This document shows positions 24,708 to 33,192 of a stretch of 64,000 bases of DNA, one piece after another (within the stretch, counting starts at the first letter, position 1; the number at the start of each line of letters is the position of its first letter). The stretch lies in NCBI GenBank assembly GCA_021781455.1, contig JAJXWV010000064.1:124001-188000 (forward strand). Direction: 5' to 3'. The notes under the pieces were generated by a model, which had not been told where the DNA came from, did no database searches, and was given only the letters and a program-made list of their open reading frames with translations. A program made the position numbers and the translations under genes. Origin of the DNA: Acidobacteriota bacterium (GTDB taxonomy: Bacteria; Acidobacteriota; Thermoanaerobaculia; Gp7-AA8).

Positions 24708-26082
24708 GTTCCGCGAAGCCGGTCACCGCATCGTCGACTGGATCGCCGACTACCTTGACGACACCGACCGCTACGACGTCCTCTCGCGCGCGAACCCGGG
24801 AGACATCGAACGTCAGTTCGCGGCGTCACCGGACGAGCGCGGCAAGCCCTACGAGGCCCTCCTCGAGGAGTTCAAGTCGAAGCTCCTGCCTGGTATCACG
24901 CACTGGAACCATCCTGCGTTCTTCGCCTACTTCTCGATCACGGGATCGCAGGCCGGGATCCTGGCGGAGCTCCTCACCGCGGCGCTCAACGCCAACGGCA
25001 TGCTGTGGAAGACCTCTCCTTCGCTGACCGAGCTCGAGACCGTGACGCTGCGATGGCTGCGCAACGCGATGGGCCTTCCGCAGGGACTCTTCGGCATCAT
25101 CAACGACACGGCCTCCATCAACTCGTTCCTGGCACTGGCAGCGGCCCGCGAAGCGACCGGCCTCAACGTGCGAGGCGAAGGGCTGACCGGGCGCAACCTG
25201 CCTCCGCTCCGCGTCTACTGCTCGGACCAGGCACACTCGTCGATCGAAAAGGGAGCGCTGGCCCTCGGGATCGGTGCGCGCGGCGTCGTGAAGATCCCCA
25301 GCGACGAAGCCTTCCGCATGCGCGTCGACGCGCTCGAGGAGGCCATCGCCCGCGATCGCGCCGCCGGCTCCCTTCCGGTGGCCATCTCCGCCACGGTCGG
25401 GACGACCTCCACCGCGTCGGTCGACCCGCTCCGCCGCATCGGCGAGATCGCCGCCCGCGAGAAGATCTGGCTGCACGTCGATGGCGCCTACGGCGGCTCC
25501 GCCACGATCGTACCGGAGTTCCGCTGGCTCTGGGACGGCATCGAGTACGCCGACTCGATCGTCGTCAATCCGCACAAGTGGCTCTTCACGCCGATCGACT
25601 GCGGCGTCCTCTACACGCGCAGGCCGGACGTGCTGCGGGAGACCTTTTCGCTCGTCCCTGAGTATCTGAAGACCACCGACAGCGCCGAGATCAACTACAT
25701 GGACTACGGTCTGCAGTTAGGCCGTCGCTTCCGGTCGCTGAAGCTGTGGATGGTCATGGAGCATTACGGTCTGGAGCGGATGCGCGAGGTGATCCGCGAG
25801 CACGTCCGTTACGCGCAACGGCTCTCGGCCGAGCTGCGGAAGCGCGACGACATCGAGCTCGTGGCGCCGCAGTCGCTGAGCGTCGTGGTCTTCCGCAAAG
25901 TCGTCCCGGGCGGCGAGGAGGCCTGCGAGCGCGAGAATGCCGCGCTGATCGAGCGGATGAACGCCACCGGAAAGCTCTTCGTCTCGCACACGAAGCTCCG
26001 CGGCAAGTACGCCATCCGCGTCGCCATCGGCAATGGCGCCACCGAATGGCGGCATGTGGAGCGGGTGCTGGAGTGCCTGTAA
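24679..26082 (+). CDS. PLP-dependent group II amino-acid decarboxylase (AADC-like)
   Basis: Encodes 467 residues from the ATG at 24679, close to the usual length of aromatic-L-amino-acid decarboxylases. The PLP lysine is Lys300 in VVNPHKWLF, preceded by HVDGAYGGSA with the PLP-pyridine Asp. THWNHPAFFAYF is the substrate-site block of the tryptophan/tyrosine/phenylalanine branch. It should release CO2 from an aromatic amino acid to give an amine; which one is not readable. Its overlap with the membrane protein upstream puts it in the same transcript, although a metabolic link to glycans is not obvious. It contains a TTA codon at 25717. Confidence 0.9.
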   Translation: MPKLDKTSTEFREAGHRIVDWIADYLDDTDRYDVLSRANPGDIERQFAASPDERGKPYEALLEEFKSKLLPGITHWNHPAFFAYFSITGSQAGILAELLTAALNANGMLWKTSPSLTELETVTLRWLRNAMGLPQGLFGIINDTASINSFLALAAAREATGLNVRGEGLTGRNLPPLRVYCSDQAHSSIEKGALALGIGARGVVKIPSDEAFRMRVDALEEAIARDRAAGSLPVAISATVGTTSTASVDPLRRIGEIAAREKIWLHVDGAYGGSATIVPEFRWLWDGIEYADSIVVNPHKWLFTPIDCGVLYTRRPDVLRETFSLVPEYLKTTDSAEINYMDYGLQLGRRFRSLKLWMVMEHYGLERMREVIREHVRYAQRLSAELRKRDDIELVAPQSLSVVVFRKVVPGGEEACERENAALIERMNATGKLFVSHTKLRGKYAIRVAIGNGATEWRHVERVLECL

Positions 26083-26128
26083 TCCCGCAGACATCACGCG
26101 GCTCGTGCCTCCTGAGTCTTGGAATTCC

Positions 26129-26175
26129 GTCACTCTGAGCCGGCGGAGCCGCGGCTCCGCCGGCTTCAGAGTGAC
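26129..26175. repeat. family I palindrome, minimal copy
   Basis: Only the outer arms are present: GTCACTCTGAGCCGGCGGAG and its complement, directly joined. The right arm contains the recQ stop codon and encodes its last residues (LPSL). It lies between two convergent genes and may work as a terminator-like hairpin, though no T-tract follows. Confidence 0.85.
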
Positions 26176-28034
26176 GGGAGTTCGTTTCCCTTCACGATCT
26201 CCACGACCGCCGCGCCGAAAGCCTCCAGCTTCGCATCCCCGATGCCGTAGACCTCGCGCAGCTGGGTCAGCGTCTCGGGGCGGACCCGTGCGATGTCTCG
26301 CAGCGTCCGATCGCTGAAGATGATGTACGGCGGCACTCCGCGCTCGTCCGCCTCGGCTCGCCTCCATTTTCGGAGGACGTCGAACAGCGCGGCGTCGTAG
26401 TTGCCGTCCAGCGTCGCGGAGGCCGCCCGGCGCTTCCGCCGATCGTCGACTTTCTTCGTCGGGGCGATCGGTTGCCGCAGGCGCACCTCCGCCTCGCCGC
26501 GCAGGACCGATCGCGCCGCCGGCGTCAGCCGCAGCACGGGATATTCGCTCTCCGTCTGCTCGAGATATCCCTGACCGACGAGTTGCCAGATCAGGTCCCG
26601 AATCTCGTTTTTCGAAGCGCCCTTCATCAGCGCATACGTCGAGAGCCGGTCATGGCCGCGGTCGCGGATCCGGTCGATGTCCTCACCTCGCAGGACCGAG
26701 ATGACGTGCCCGATTCCGAAGGACTGCCCCAGCCGATAAACGCACGAGAGGATCTTCTGCGCCACCGTGAGCGCATCGGTCACTTCTTCGGTCTCGCCGA
26801 GGCAGACGTCGCAGGCGCCGCAGGACTCCGACGTCCACGGCTGCCCGAAATACTCGACCAGCGCGCGATGACGGCAGGCGGTTCCGGAGCAGTAGCGATC
26901 GATGTCCACGACGTGCCGCATCGCCGATTCGACGTAGGTCGCATCGACGGCTTCCTCGCCGCGGCCGAGCATCGACTTCCAGGCCACCACGTCGGCGGCC
27001 GAGTAGAGAAGCACGCATTCGGCTTCCAGACCATCGCGGCCGGCGCGCCCGGTCTCCTGCTGGTAATGCTCGATCGACTTCGGCATGGCCGTGTGGAGGA
27101 CGAAGCGGACGTTGGAGCGGTCGATGCCCATCCCGAAGGCGACCGTGGCGACGACCACGTCGCACCGTTCCTTCGCGAAGTCCTCCTGCGCAGCATGCCG
27201 TTCCTCGGAAGTCATGCCGGCGTGGTAGGCGCGGACGCTGTATCCGCGCTTTGCGAGCTGAGCCGCCAGAGCGTCGACGTCCTTGCGGCGGATGCAGTAG
27301 ATGATGCCCGACTCGCCGCGATGGCGCTCGAGCACTTCCACGACCTGCTTCCACTCGTCGCGGCGCGGCAGGATCCGATAGACGAGATTGGCGCGATCAA
27401 AGTCGCCGACCAGGAGCAGCGGATCGCGCAGGGCCAGCTGCTCGACGATGTCCCGGCGCACCTGCCGGGTCGCCGTGGCGGTGTAGGCGTGGATCGATGC
27501 CGTCGGAAAGTGTTCGCGCAGCGCGCCGAGCTGCCGGTATTCGGGTCGAAAGTCGTGGCCCCAGTGGCTGATGCAGTGGGCCTCGTCGACGGCGAAGCTC
27601 CGGGCTCCGGCCTGCTGCAGCAGCGCGCGGAACGAAGGAACCATCAGGCGTTCGGGCGAGGCGAAGAGCAGCTTGATCCTGCCCGCAAGCAGCTCCCGCT
27701 CCACCGCGTGCTGGGCCGTACTCGACTGCGAGCTGTTCATCATCGCCGCCGGCGCACCGTTCGCCCGAAGAGCGTCAACCTGGTCCTTCATCAGCGAGAT
27801 GAGCGGCGAAACGACGACCGTGACGCCATCGGCGAGCAGTGCCGGAGCGGCGTAGCAGAGCGATTTGCCTCCGCCGGTGGGCATGATCACGACCGAATCG
27901 CGGCCCGTAAGAACGGCCGTCATCGCCTCTTCCTGAAGAGGGCGGAAAGAGGAGTAGCCCCAGGTTTTCGAAATGACGCCGAGGAGGCGGTCGCGCACTG
28001 AGGGATTGTAGTCGGGCGTGCCGAGCGCTGGCAT
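26166..28034 (-). CDS. recQ: ATP-dependent DNA helicase RecQ
   Basis: Encodes 622 residues. Walker A is MPTGGGKS (51-58), the DEAH box is FAVDEAHCISHWGHDFRPEY near 147-167, motif VI is QETGRAGRDG. The RecQ zinc-binding cysteines follow (CSGTACRHR, then CGACDVC), then the winged-helix domain and a C-terminal HRDC domain (from about 545, FSDRTLRDIARVRP). It unwinds DNA in recombination repair. The final residues and stop come from the family I repeat. A palindrome of GGTCACG heptads fills the upstream region, so the native promoter is probably inside or beyond it. Confidence 0.97.
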   Translation of the reverse strand: MPALGTPDYNPSVRDRLLGVISKTWGYSSFRPLQEEAMTAVLTGRDSVVIMPTGGGKSLCYAAPALLADGVTVVVSPLISLMKDQVDALRANGAPAAMMNSSQSSTAQHAVERELLAGRIKLLFASPERLMVPSFRALLQQAGARSFAVDEAHCISHWGHDFRPEYRQLGALREHFPTASIHAYTATATRQVRRDIVEQLALRDPLLLVGDFDRANLVYRILPRRDEWKQVVEVLERHRGESGIIYCIRRKDVDALAAQLAKRGYSVRAYHAGMTSEERHAAQEDFAKERCDVVVATVAFGMGIDRSNVRFVLHTAMPKSIEHYQQETGRAGRDGLEAECVLLYSAADVVAWKSMLGRGEEAVDATYVESAMRHVVDIDRYCSGTACRHRALVEYFGQPWTSESCGACDVCLGETEEVTDALTVAQKILSCVYRLGQSFGIGHVISVLRGEDIDRIRDRGHDRLSTYALMKGASKNEIRDLIWQLVGQGYLEQTESEYPVLRLTPAARSVLRGEAEVRLRQPIAPTKKVDDRRKRRAASATLDGNYDAALFDVLRKWRRAEADERGVPPYIIFSDRTLRDIARVRPETLTQLREVYGIGDAKLEAFGAAVVEIVKGNELPSL

Positions 28035-28049
28035 TGATTCACGGCTTGC

Positions 28050-28164
28050 GGGGTCACGGGGTCACCAGGTCACCAGGTCACGGGGTCACGAGGTCACGGG
28101 GTCACGAGGTCCTCCGCCCGGACTCACGGCCGCGCAACCGCGTAACCGCGCAACCTCGTGACCA
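28050..28164. repeat. family V/IV composite palindrome upstream of recQ
   Basis: Left part is nine or so tandem GGTCACG/AGGTCAC heptads (28050-28111). The right part starts with CGCGCAACCG 8-mers of family IV and ends CAACCTCGTGACC, so the two repeat vocabularies are mixed in one element. It lies between the divergent recQ and the gene at 28231. Confidence 0.85.
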
Positions 28165-28230
28165 ATAGATCTCAGCAGACTCAGCAATCCTGCGGACCCT
28201 CCGGATTCCACAGGCATTAGAATCCCGCGC

Positions 28231-28770
28231 GTGCAGTCGATTGCCGCAACTCCCCGCTATGGCCGTGCCATTCGCGCCGTGGCCGAGCTCCTGACGCGGC
28301 TTCGCGCCGGCTTCGTCTTCGTCGGCTCCGTCGCGCGAGCGGCGACCCTCGGCGAGCCGGTGCGGGGCGGAGCGGTCGACGTCCTGGCGGCGATCTCTTC
28401 GGAGCAGAAGAACCAGGTGGCGATGATGGCGAGCCATCGCGGCTTTCTCGTGGATCGTGCGGAGACGGAGGCCACGGAGGAGCTCGACCTGGTGCCGCTC
28501 AAGTTTGCGGACAGCGAGGGGGACGTGCGCGTTCACGTCCTCGTGGCCAGCAACGCCCTGTACGGCCGGATGGTGGCGGAAGGCGTGGAGGCTGCATTCG
28601 AAGAGCTGAGAGTGCGTGTGCCGCGGGCGGAGGATTTCGCGATCCTCCTGCAGCTGGGCGGCGAGCTGGCGGCGCTCGAGCAGCTGGTTGAATCTCCGGA
28701 GTTCGACCGCGCCTCCTACAACCGGAAGGTCGAGTCGATCGGATTGCGCGAACTGGTGATTCCCGAATGA
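28231..28770 (+). CDS. nucleotidyltransferase-fold protein, possibly catalytically degenerate
   Basis: Encodes 179 residues from a GTG. FVFVGSVARAA resembles the G-S loop of the MNT/NTase fold, and the later part (DVRVHVLVASNALYGRMV, then RVRVPRAEDFAILL) matches the pattern of small NTase-fold proteins where the sugar/toxin-type domain ends with a helical tail. The catalytic D-x-D appears only as VDVL, so one acidic residue is missing. It overlaps the RNase D start (ATGA), implying coupled translation. Function unknown; an inactive or tRNA-related NTase is a guess. Confidence 0.72.
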   Translation: MQSIAATPRYGRAIRAVAELLTRLRAGFVFVGSVARAATLGEPVRGGAVDVLAAISSEQKNQVAMMASHRGFLVDRAETEATEELDLVPLKFADSEGDVRVHVLVASNALYGRMVAEGVEAAFEELRVRVPRAEDFAILLQLGGELAALEQLVESPEFDRASYNRKVESIGLRELVIPE

Positions 28771-29870
28771 TCTGGATCGAAAAACAGCAACCCTTGGAAG
28801 AAGCGGTACAGAGGATGGCGGCCCAGCCCGTCATCGCGGTGGACACGGAGGCGGATTCACTGCATTCGTACTTCGACAAGGTCTGCCTGGTGCAGGTCTC
28901 GGCCGACGGCGACGATTTCGTCGTCGACCCGCTCAGCGGCATCAGCCTGGCGCCCTTCGGCGAGGTTCTCGCCAATCCGGCGATCATGAAGATCCTGCAC
29001 GGCGCCGATTACGACCTTCGCATCATGAACCGTGATTTCGGCTTCACCATCGCGAACCTCATCGACACGTCGGTGGCTGCGCAGCTGCTCGGGTACGAGG
29101 CTTTCGGGTTGGGGGCACTCCTGGAGCGCCACTTCGGCGTGAAGGTCAACAAGGCGCACCAGCGCGCCGACTGGGCCATGCGTCCGCTCACGGCCGAGAT
29201 GCTCGAGTACGCGGCGCTGGACACGCATTACCTGGTCGCGCTCGCCGAGAAGTTGCGTGAAGAGCTCGTCGCGCTCGGCCGGTGGGAATGGGCGCTGGAG
29301 GAGTTCTCGCGTCTGGAAGCCATCCGTTTCCGCGAGAACGGCGATCCCGAGCCGTGGCGCAAGATGAAGAATCTCGGCAATCTCGACCGGCGTTCGCTGG
29401 CCATCGTCCGCGACCTGCACGCCTGGCGCGACGGCCTGGCCCGTAAAGCCGACCGCCCCCCCTTCAAGATCATCGGCAATGAACAGATCATCGAGATCGC
29501 CCGCGCCAGGCCCGCCACGACCCCGGAGCTGTCGAAGGTCAAAGGCATGTCGCGATATCACCTGGAGCGGCACGGGCGCGCGCTGCTCGCCATCGTCAAG
29601 CGGGGCGTGGCCATTCCGGAAGAGGAGCTGCCGGAGAAGAACGAAGCCAGGCCCTGGATCCGCGATCGCGAGCTCGAGTCGCGCATCGATCGCATGAAGA
29701 AAGTCCGCGATCGAATGGCGCGGGAGCTGAAGATCGATCCGGCGATGCTCGCTCCGCGGCACGTCCTGATCGCGATCGCCACGGCCGGCGCGCTCGACGA
29801 CGTGGCGGCGATGCGCAACTGGCAGAAGCGCCTGATCGGCGACCAGCTGCTGGCGGCACTGAAGAAGTGA
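28767..29870 (+). CDS. rnd: ribonuclease D
   Basis: Encodes 367 residues. The DEDDy exonuclease motifs are present: DTEADS at 26-31, the ILHGADYDLRIM block, and AALDTHYLVAL near 149-159 with the Tyr of the DEDDy subclass. A HRDC domain follows (near 212-290) and a basic C-terminal helical region resembles a second HRDC. It trims 3' ends of tRNA precursors and other small RNAs. Length agrees with the E. coli enzyme. It is coupled to the NTase-like gene upstream. Confidence 0.95.
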   Translation: MIWIEKQQPLEEAVQRMAAQPVIAVDTEADSLHSYFDKVCLVQVSADGDDFVVDPLSGISLAPFGEVLANPAIMKILHGADYDLRIMNRDFGFTIANLIDTSVAAQLLGYEAFGLGALLERHFGVKVNKAHQRADWAMRPLTAEMLEYAALDTHYLVALAEKLREELVALGRWEWALEEFSRLEAIRFRENGDPEPWRKMKNLGNLDRRSLAIVRDLHAWRDGLARKADRPPFKIIGNEQIIEIARARPATTPELSKVKGMSRYHLERHGRALLAIVKRGVAIPEEELPEKNEARPWIRDRELESRIDRMKKVRDRMARELKIDPAMLAPRHVLIAIATAGALDDVAAMRNWQKRLIGDQLLAALKK

Positions 29871-29913
29871 GCACTCCGCCATCCCGATCCTGAGCAGGCA
29901 TAGCCGCGCCTAC

Positions 29914-30075
29914 GTCACTCTGAGCCGGCGGAACCGCGGGGGTGGTGGATGGGCGGGAGCGGTGGAGCGCGGCGAAGAGTCTCTTACCGGGACGATCAGC
30001 AGGTTTGAGACTCTTCGCCGCGCTACGCCGCTCCGCCCTCCCTTCCTCCCCGCGGCTCCGCCGGCTCAGAGTGAC
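29914..30075 (+). repeat. family I palindrome, copy 2
   Basis: Stem arms 29966-29983 and 30007-30024 are the same 18-bp sequence as in copy 1 and pair perfectly; the loop is again exactly 23 nt and begins TTACCGGGACGATCAG. The outer arms carry GTCACTCTGAGCCGGCGG and its complement. The gap between rnd and trxB (29871-30172) otherwise holds only short flanking sequence with no gene. Confidence 0.92.
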
Positions 30076-30172
30076 GGAAGCTGGGGCTCCGACCGGCCCA
30101 GTGTGACGGGTCACGGCGCTGTGACAGCGGTGAGGCTGCCTTCCGCCAGCGCTCGGGTACAATCCCGCCGCC

Positions 30173-31165
30173 ATGGAACGCGTCACGGATTTCAAAGTCA
30201 TCGTCATCGGGTCGGGGCCGGCTGGATGCACGGCTGCGCTTTACCTCGCCCGCGCCAACCTCAAGCCACTGGTCATCGAAGGGATGCAGCCCGGCGGGCA
30301 GCTGACCATCACCACGGAAGTCGAGAACTATCCGGGATTTCCCGAAGGGATTCTCGGGCCGCAGCTGATGGAACTGATGCGCAAGCAGGCCGAGCGGTTC
30401 GGCGCCGTCTTTCGCATCGAGAACGTCGACAAGGTCGAGCTGAAGTCGCACCCGTTCACGGTGACGACCGATCAGCACGAGTATCAGGCCTTCGCCGTGA
30501 TCATCGCCTCGGGCGCCTCGGCCATGCAGATCGGCCTGTCCACCGAGAAGGCCCTGCAGGGCTTCGGCGTGTCGTACTGCGCCACCTGCGACGGGTTCTT
30601 CTTCAAGGGCAAGGAGATCGTCGTGGTCGGCGGCGGCGATTCGGCGATGGAAGAGGCGACCTTCCTCACGAAGTTCGCGTCGAAGGTCACCATCATCCAT
30701 CGACGTGAGGAGCTGCGCGCTTCGAAGATCATGCAGGAGCGCGCCCGCAGCAACCCGGAGATCGAGTTCATCCTCAACTCCACGGTCGACGAAGTCGTCG
30801 GGTCGAAGGAGCACGGAGTCACCGCGCTCAAGCTCCGCGATCTGAAGAGCGGCGCGACCACGATCTTTCCGACCCAGGGGCTCTTCGTGGCCATCGGCCA
30901 CACGCCGAACACCAGGCCGTTCCAAGGGCAGCTCACCCTGGACGAGCGCGGCTACATCGTCCAGCCCCACCGCAATTCAACGGTCACCAGCATTCAGGGC
31001 GTGTTCGCCTGCGGGGACGTCGTCGACCACATCTATCGCCAGGCCGTGACCGCAGCGGGCAGCGGCTGCCAGGCCGCACTCGATTGCGAGCGCTGGCTGA
31101 CGCACGAGCGGATCACCGAGCGCTGGGACCTGCCCATGGGCGAGGAGGAGCGGATTGATCGCTAG
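30173..31165 (+). CDS. trxB: thioredoxin-disulfide reductase
   Basis: Encodes 330 residues. FAD-binding GSGPAG is at 13-18, the redox pair is Cys136/Cys139 in YCATCDG, the NADPH-binding motif is VVVGGGDSAMEEA, and the C-terminal FAD motif is FACGDVVD. It passes electrons from NADPH to thioredoxin in the cytoplasm. The C-terminus (about 20 residues after QAALDCERWL) is a little longer than in E. coli. The stop overlaps the next gene, which begins with TTG within its last codons. Confidence 0.95.
   Translation: MERVTDFKVIVIGSGPAGCTAALYLARANLKPLVIEGMQPGGQLTITTEVENYPGFPEGILGPQLMELMRKQAERFGAVFRIENVDKVELKSHPFTVTTDQHEYQAFAVIIASGASAMQIGLSTEKALQGFGVSYCATCDGFFFKGKEIVVVGGGDSAMEEATFLTKFASKVTIIHRREELRASKIMQERARSNPEIEFILNSTVDEVVGSKEHGVTALKLRDLKSGATTIFPTQGLFVAIGHTPNTRPFQGQLTLDERGYIVQPHRNSTVTSIQGVFACGDVVDHIYRQAVTAAGSGCQAALDCERWLTHERITERWDLPMGEEERIDR
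31142..31150 (+). promoter_or_regulatory. strong ribosome binding site for the TTG start at 31155
   Basis: GAGGAGGAG lies inside the trxB coding end, four nucleotides before TTG. It decides the start of the next gene, which has no ATG in a sensible position. Confidence 0.7.
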
Positions 31166-32915
31166 CCGCTCAGCAGACACGATTCTCATTCTGGGCGGCG
31201 CAGGCATGGTCGGCGTCCAGGTGGCGCGCGAAGCGGCGCGCGAGCTGCACCCGTCGCGCATCGTCGTCGCTTCACTGACGGAGCGCGAAGTCCGCGAGGC
31301 CGTGGACGCGCTCAAGGCCGAGATCGGCGACGTCGAGATCATCGGCGCGCCCGGCAACATCTTCCTGCCGCAATCACTGCAGGGCGTCGATCGCGCCGCC
31401 ATCCTCTCGAACAGGAAGAACTACGACGCGCTTTTCAACGAGATCTTCTCGCGTGAAGTCGACTACAAGGAATCTGCGCTCTTTCAGCTGATCGACCGCT
31501 TCAAGCCCGATGTCATCGTCGACTCGATCAACACGGCCACCGCGATCAGCTATCAGGACGAGTTCAAGATCGCCCAGACCACCAAGTCGATGCTCGACTC
31601 GCTCGAGAATCGCCAGGGCAGCATTCCGCACGAGGAGCTCCAGCCGCTCTTTGCGGCTGTGCGCGAGCTGATCATCTCGCAGGGCATTCCCCAGATCGCG
31701 CGGCACATCATGTTCCTGCAGCGCGCGCTCGAGCAGACTTCCGTGCGCATCTACGTAAAAGTGGGCACCACCGGAACCGGCGGCATGGGTTTCAACATCC
31801 CCTACACGCACAGCGAAGACAAGCCCTCGCCGCAGCTGCTCGCCAAGTCGGCGATCGGCTTCGCGCACACGGGCCTGCTGTTCCTCCTGGCCCGCACGCC
31901 CGGCGCGTCATCGCAGCACGGCGCCATCATCAAGGAAGTCAAGCCGGGCGCCATGATCGGATTCAAGAGCGTGGCCCGGAAGCACATCCGCCTGCGAGGC
32001 GAGAGCAAGCCCGCGTACCTCGTCGATCCCCGGCAGGAAGCTGTGGGCGACGAGCTGCAGCTCCGGGACCCTGCGCCGTACGGGCGGTTCGAAGAGCGCG
32101 ACGTGCCCCTCGAGATCATCGGCGCCGACACGGGCGAAAACGGTTTCTTCTCGATCGGCGAGTTCGAAGCGATCACCTATCCGCGCCAGATGGAGTACGT
32201 CACCCCCGAGGAAGTCGCACGCACGGTCATCCTGGAGATCCTCGGAGCCTCCACCGGCCGTGACGTCCTGGCTGCCATCGACGGGGCCATCACCGAGCCG
32301 AGCTATCGGGCCGGCGTCCTGCGCGAACACGCCATCCGGGAGATGCAGCGCCTCGAGGAAGTGCTCAAAGCGGAAGTCCTGCCGTCGATCGCTGTCGGCC
32401 ATCTCGGCCCGCCGAAGCTGTCCAAGCTCCTGGCCGAGGCGCATCTGATCCTCCAGGCGGCAGAAACAGACGAAATCGCGGCGATCCGCAGCATCGAGCC
32501 GAAAGAGATGCAGCGGCGGGTCGAGGATTACGTCGCGGCGAATCCGCGGATCGTCAGTCAGATCACCACCATCGGCTTGCCGATTCTCCGCGAGCAGAAG
32601 GGAAAGCTGGTCCTGACGCGCGGTCCGCGCATCAGCATCCCTCCTGCCGGCACGGACGGGACCGTGGTTCCGCTCGACTGCAAGGCTATTGAAAAGTATG
32701 CGCAGACCGGCTGGGTCGACCTCCGCCTGCTCAACTTCGAGCGATGGAACGAGCGGCTCCGCGACATCACCTCGCCCGACATGCAGAAGGAAGGATCGGC
32801 CGCATTCGACGCAGGCACCTATCCGGCGCAGCGCTTCGTTCCCGGCGACGTGGTCGGCTGGCTGCTGACGAACGAGCCGGATGAGCAGGGGATGGTGGGG
32901 CGGAGGCTGTACTGA
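31155..32915 (+). CDS. large Rossmann-fold NAD(P)-binding protein of unknown function
   Basis: Encodes 586 residues. The N-terminus TILILGGAGMVGVQVARE is a clear dinucleotide-binding fold; further blocks are RFKPDVIVDSINTATAIS, VKVGTTGTGGMGFNIPYTHSEDKPS and SAIGFAHTGLLFLLART. The remaining 350 residues have no motif I recognise. The size and the GGMGFN block suggest an oxidoreductase or epimerase-like enzyme, but no substrate can be named. It starts with TTG after a strong ribosome site and overlaps trxB, so the two are co-translated. A family I palindrome and a terminator follow. Confidence 0.8.
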   Translation: MIASRSADTILILGGAGMVGVQVAREAARELHPSRIVVASLTEREVREAVDALKAEIGDVEIIGAPGNIFLPQSLQGVDRAAILSNRKNYDALFNEIFSREVDYKESALFQLIDRFKPDVIVDSINTATAISYQDEFKIAQTTKSMLDSLENRQGSIPHEELQPLFAAVRELIISQGIPQIARHIMFLQRALEQTSVRIYVKVGTTGTGGMGFNIPYTHSEDKPSPQLLAKSAIGFAHTGLLFLLARTPGASSQHGAIIKEVKPGAMIGFKSVARKHIRLRGESKPAYLVDPRQEAVGDELQLRDPAPYGRFEERDVPLEIIGADTGENGFFSIGEFEAITYPRQMEYVTPEEVARTVILEILGASTGRDVLAAIDGAITEPSYRAGVLREHAIREMQRLEEVLKAEVLPSIAVGHLGPPKLSKLLAEAHLILQAAETDEIAAIRSIEPKEMQRRVEDYVAANPRIVSQITTIGLPILREQKGKLVLTRGPRISIPPAGTDGTVVPLDCKAIEKYAQTGWVDLRLLNFERWNERLRDITSPDMQKEGSAAFDAGTYPAQRFVPGDVVGWLLTNEPDEQGMVGRRLY

Positions 32916-32959
32916 CGGTCGCCTGACCGCCATTCTGGGCCGGCGGAGCCGCTCCCCCC

Positions 32960-33128
32960 GTCACTCTGACTCTGAGCCGGCGGAACCGCGTGGGCGGTGG
33001 ATGGGCGGGAGCGGTGGGGCGCGGCGAAGAGTCTCTTACCGGGACGATTCGGCGGTGTGAGGCTCTTCGCCGCGCTACGCCGCTCCACCCGCCCACCCTC
33101 CCTCGCGGTTACGCCGGCTCAGAGTGAC
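32960..33128 (+). repeat. family I palindrome, copy 3 with G.U pairs in the stem
   Basis: Stem arms end at 33035 and begin at 33059, again leaving exactly 23 nt of loop starting TTACCGGGACGAT. Compared with the other copies two stem positions differ (GAGGCTC for GAGACTC in the right arm, and G for A at the base of the left arm); both changes still pair as G.U in RNA. It is followed by the terminator at 33139. Confidence 0.92.
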
Positions 33129-33138
33129 GGGGACAAAC

Positions 33139-33168
33139 AAAAACGCCGCCCTGTGGGGGCGGCGTTTT
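33139..33168. terminator. bidirectional rho-independent terminator
   Basis: CGCCGCCC (33144-33151) pairs with GGGCGGCG (33157-33164), flanked by an A-tract at 33139-33143 and TTTT at 33165-33168, so it can serve both the plus-strand gene ending at 32915 and the minus-strand peptidase ending at 33193. Confidence 0.88.
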
Positions 33169-33192
33169 GACGTTTGCGCGTCGCGCTGGTTA

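Noticed and set aside
26472-28001. 509-residue plus-strand frame opposite recQ
   Set aside because: Opposite frame of a gene with complete helicase motifs; no own features.
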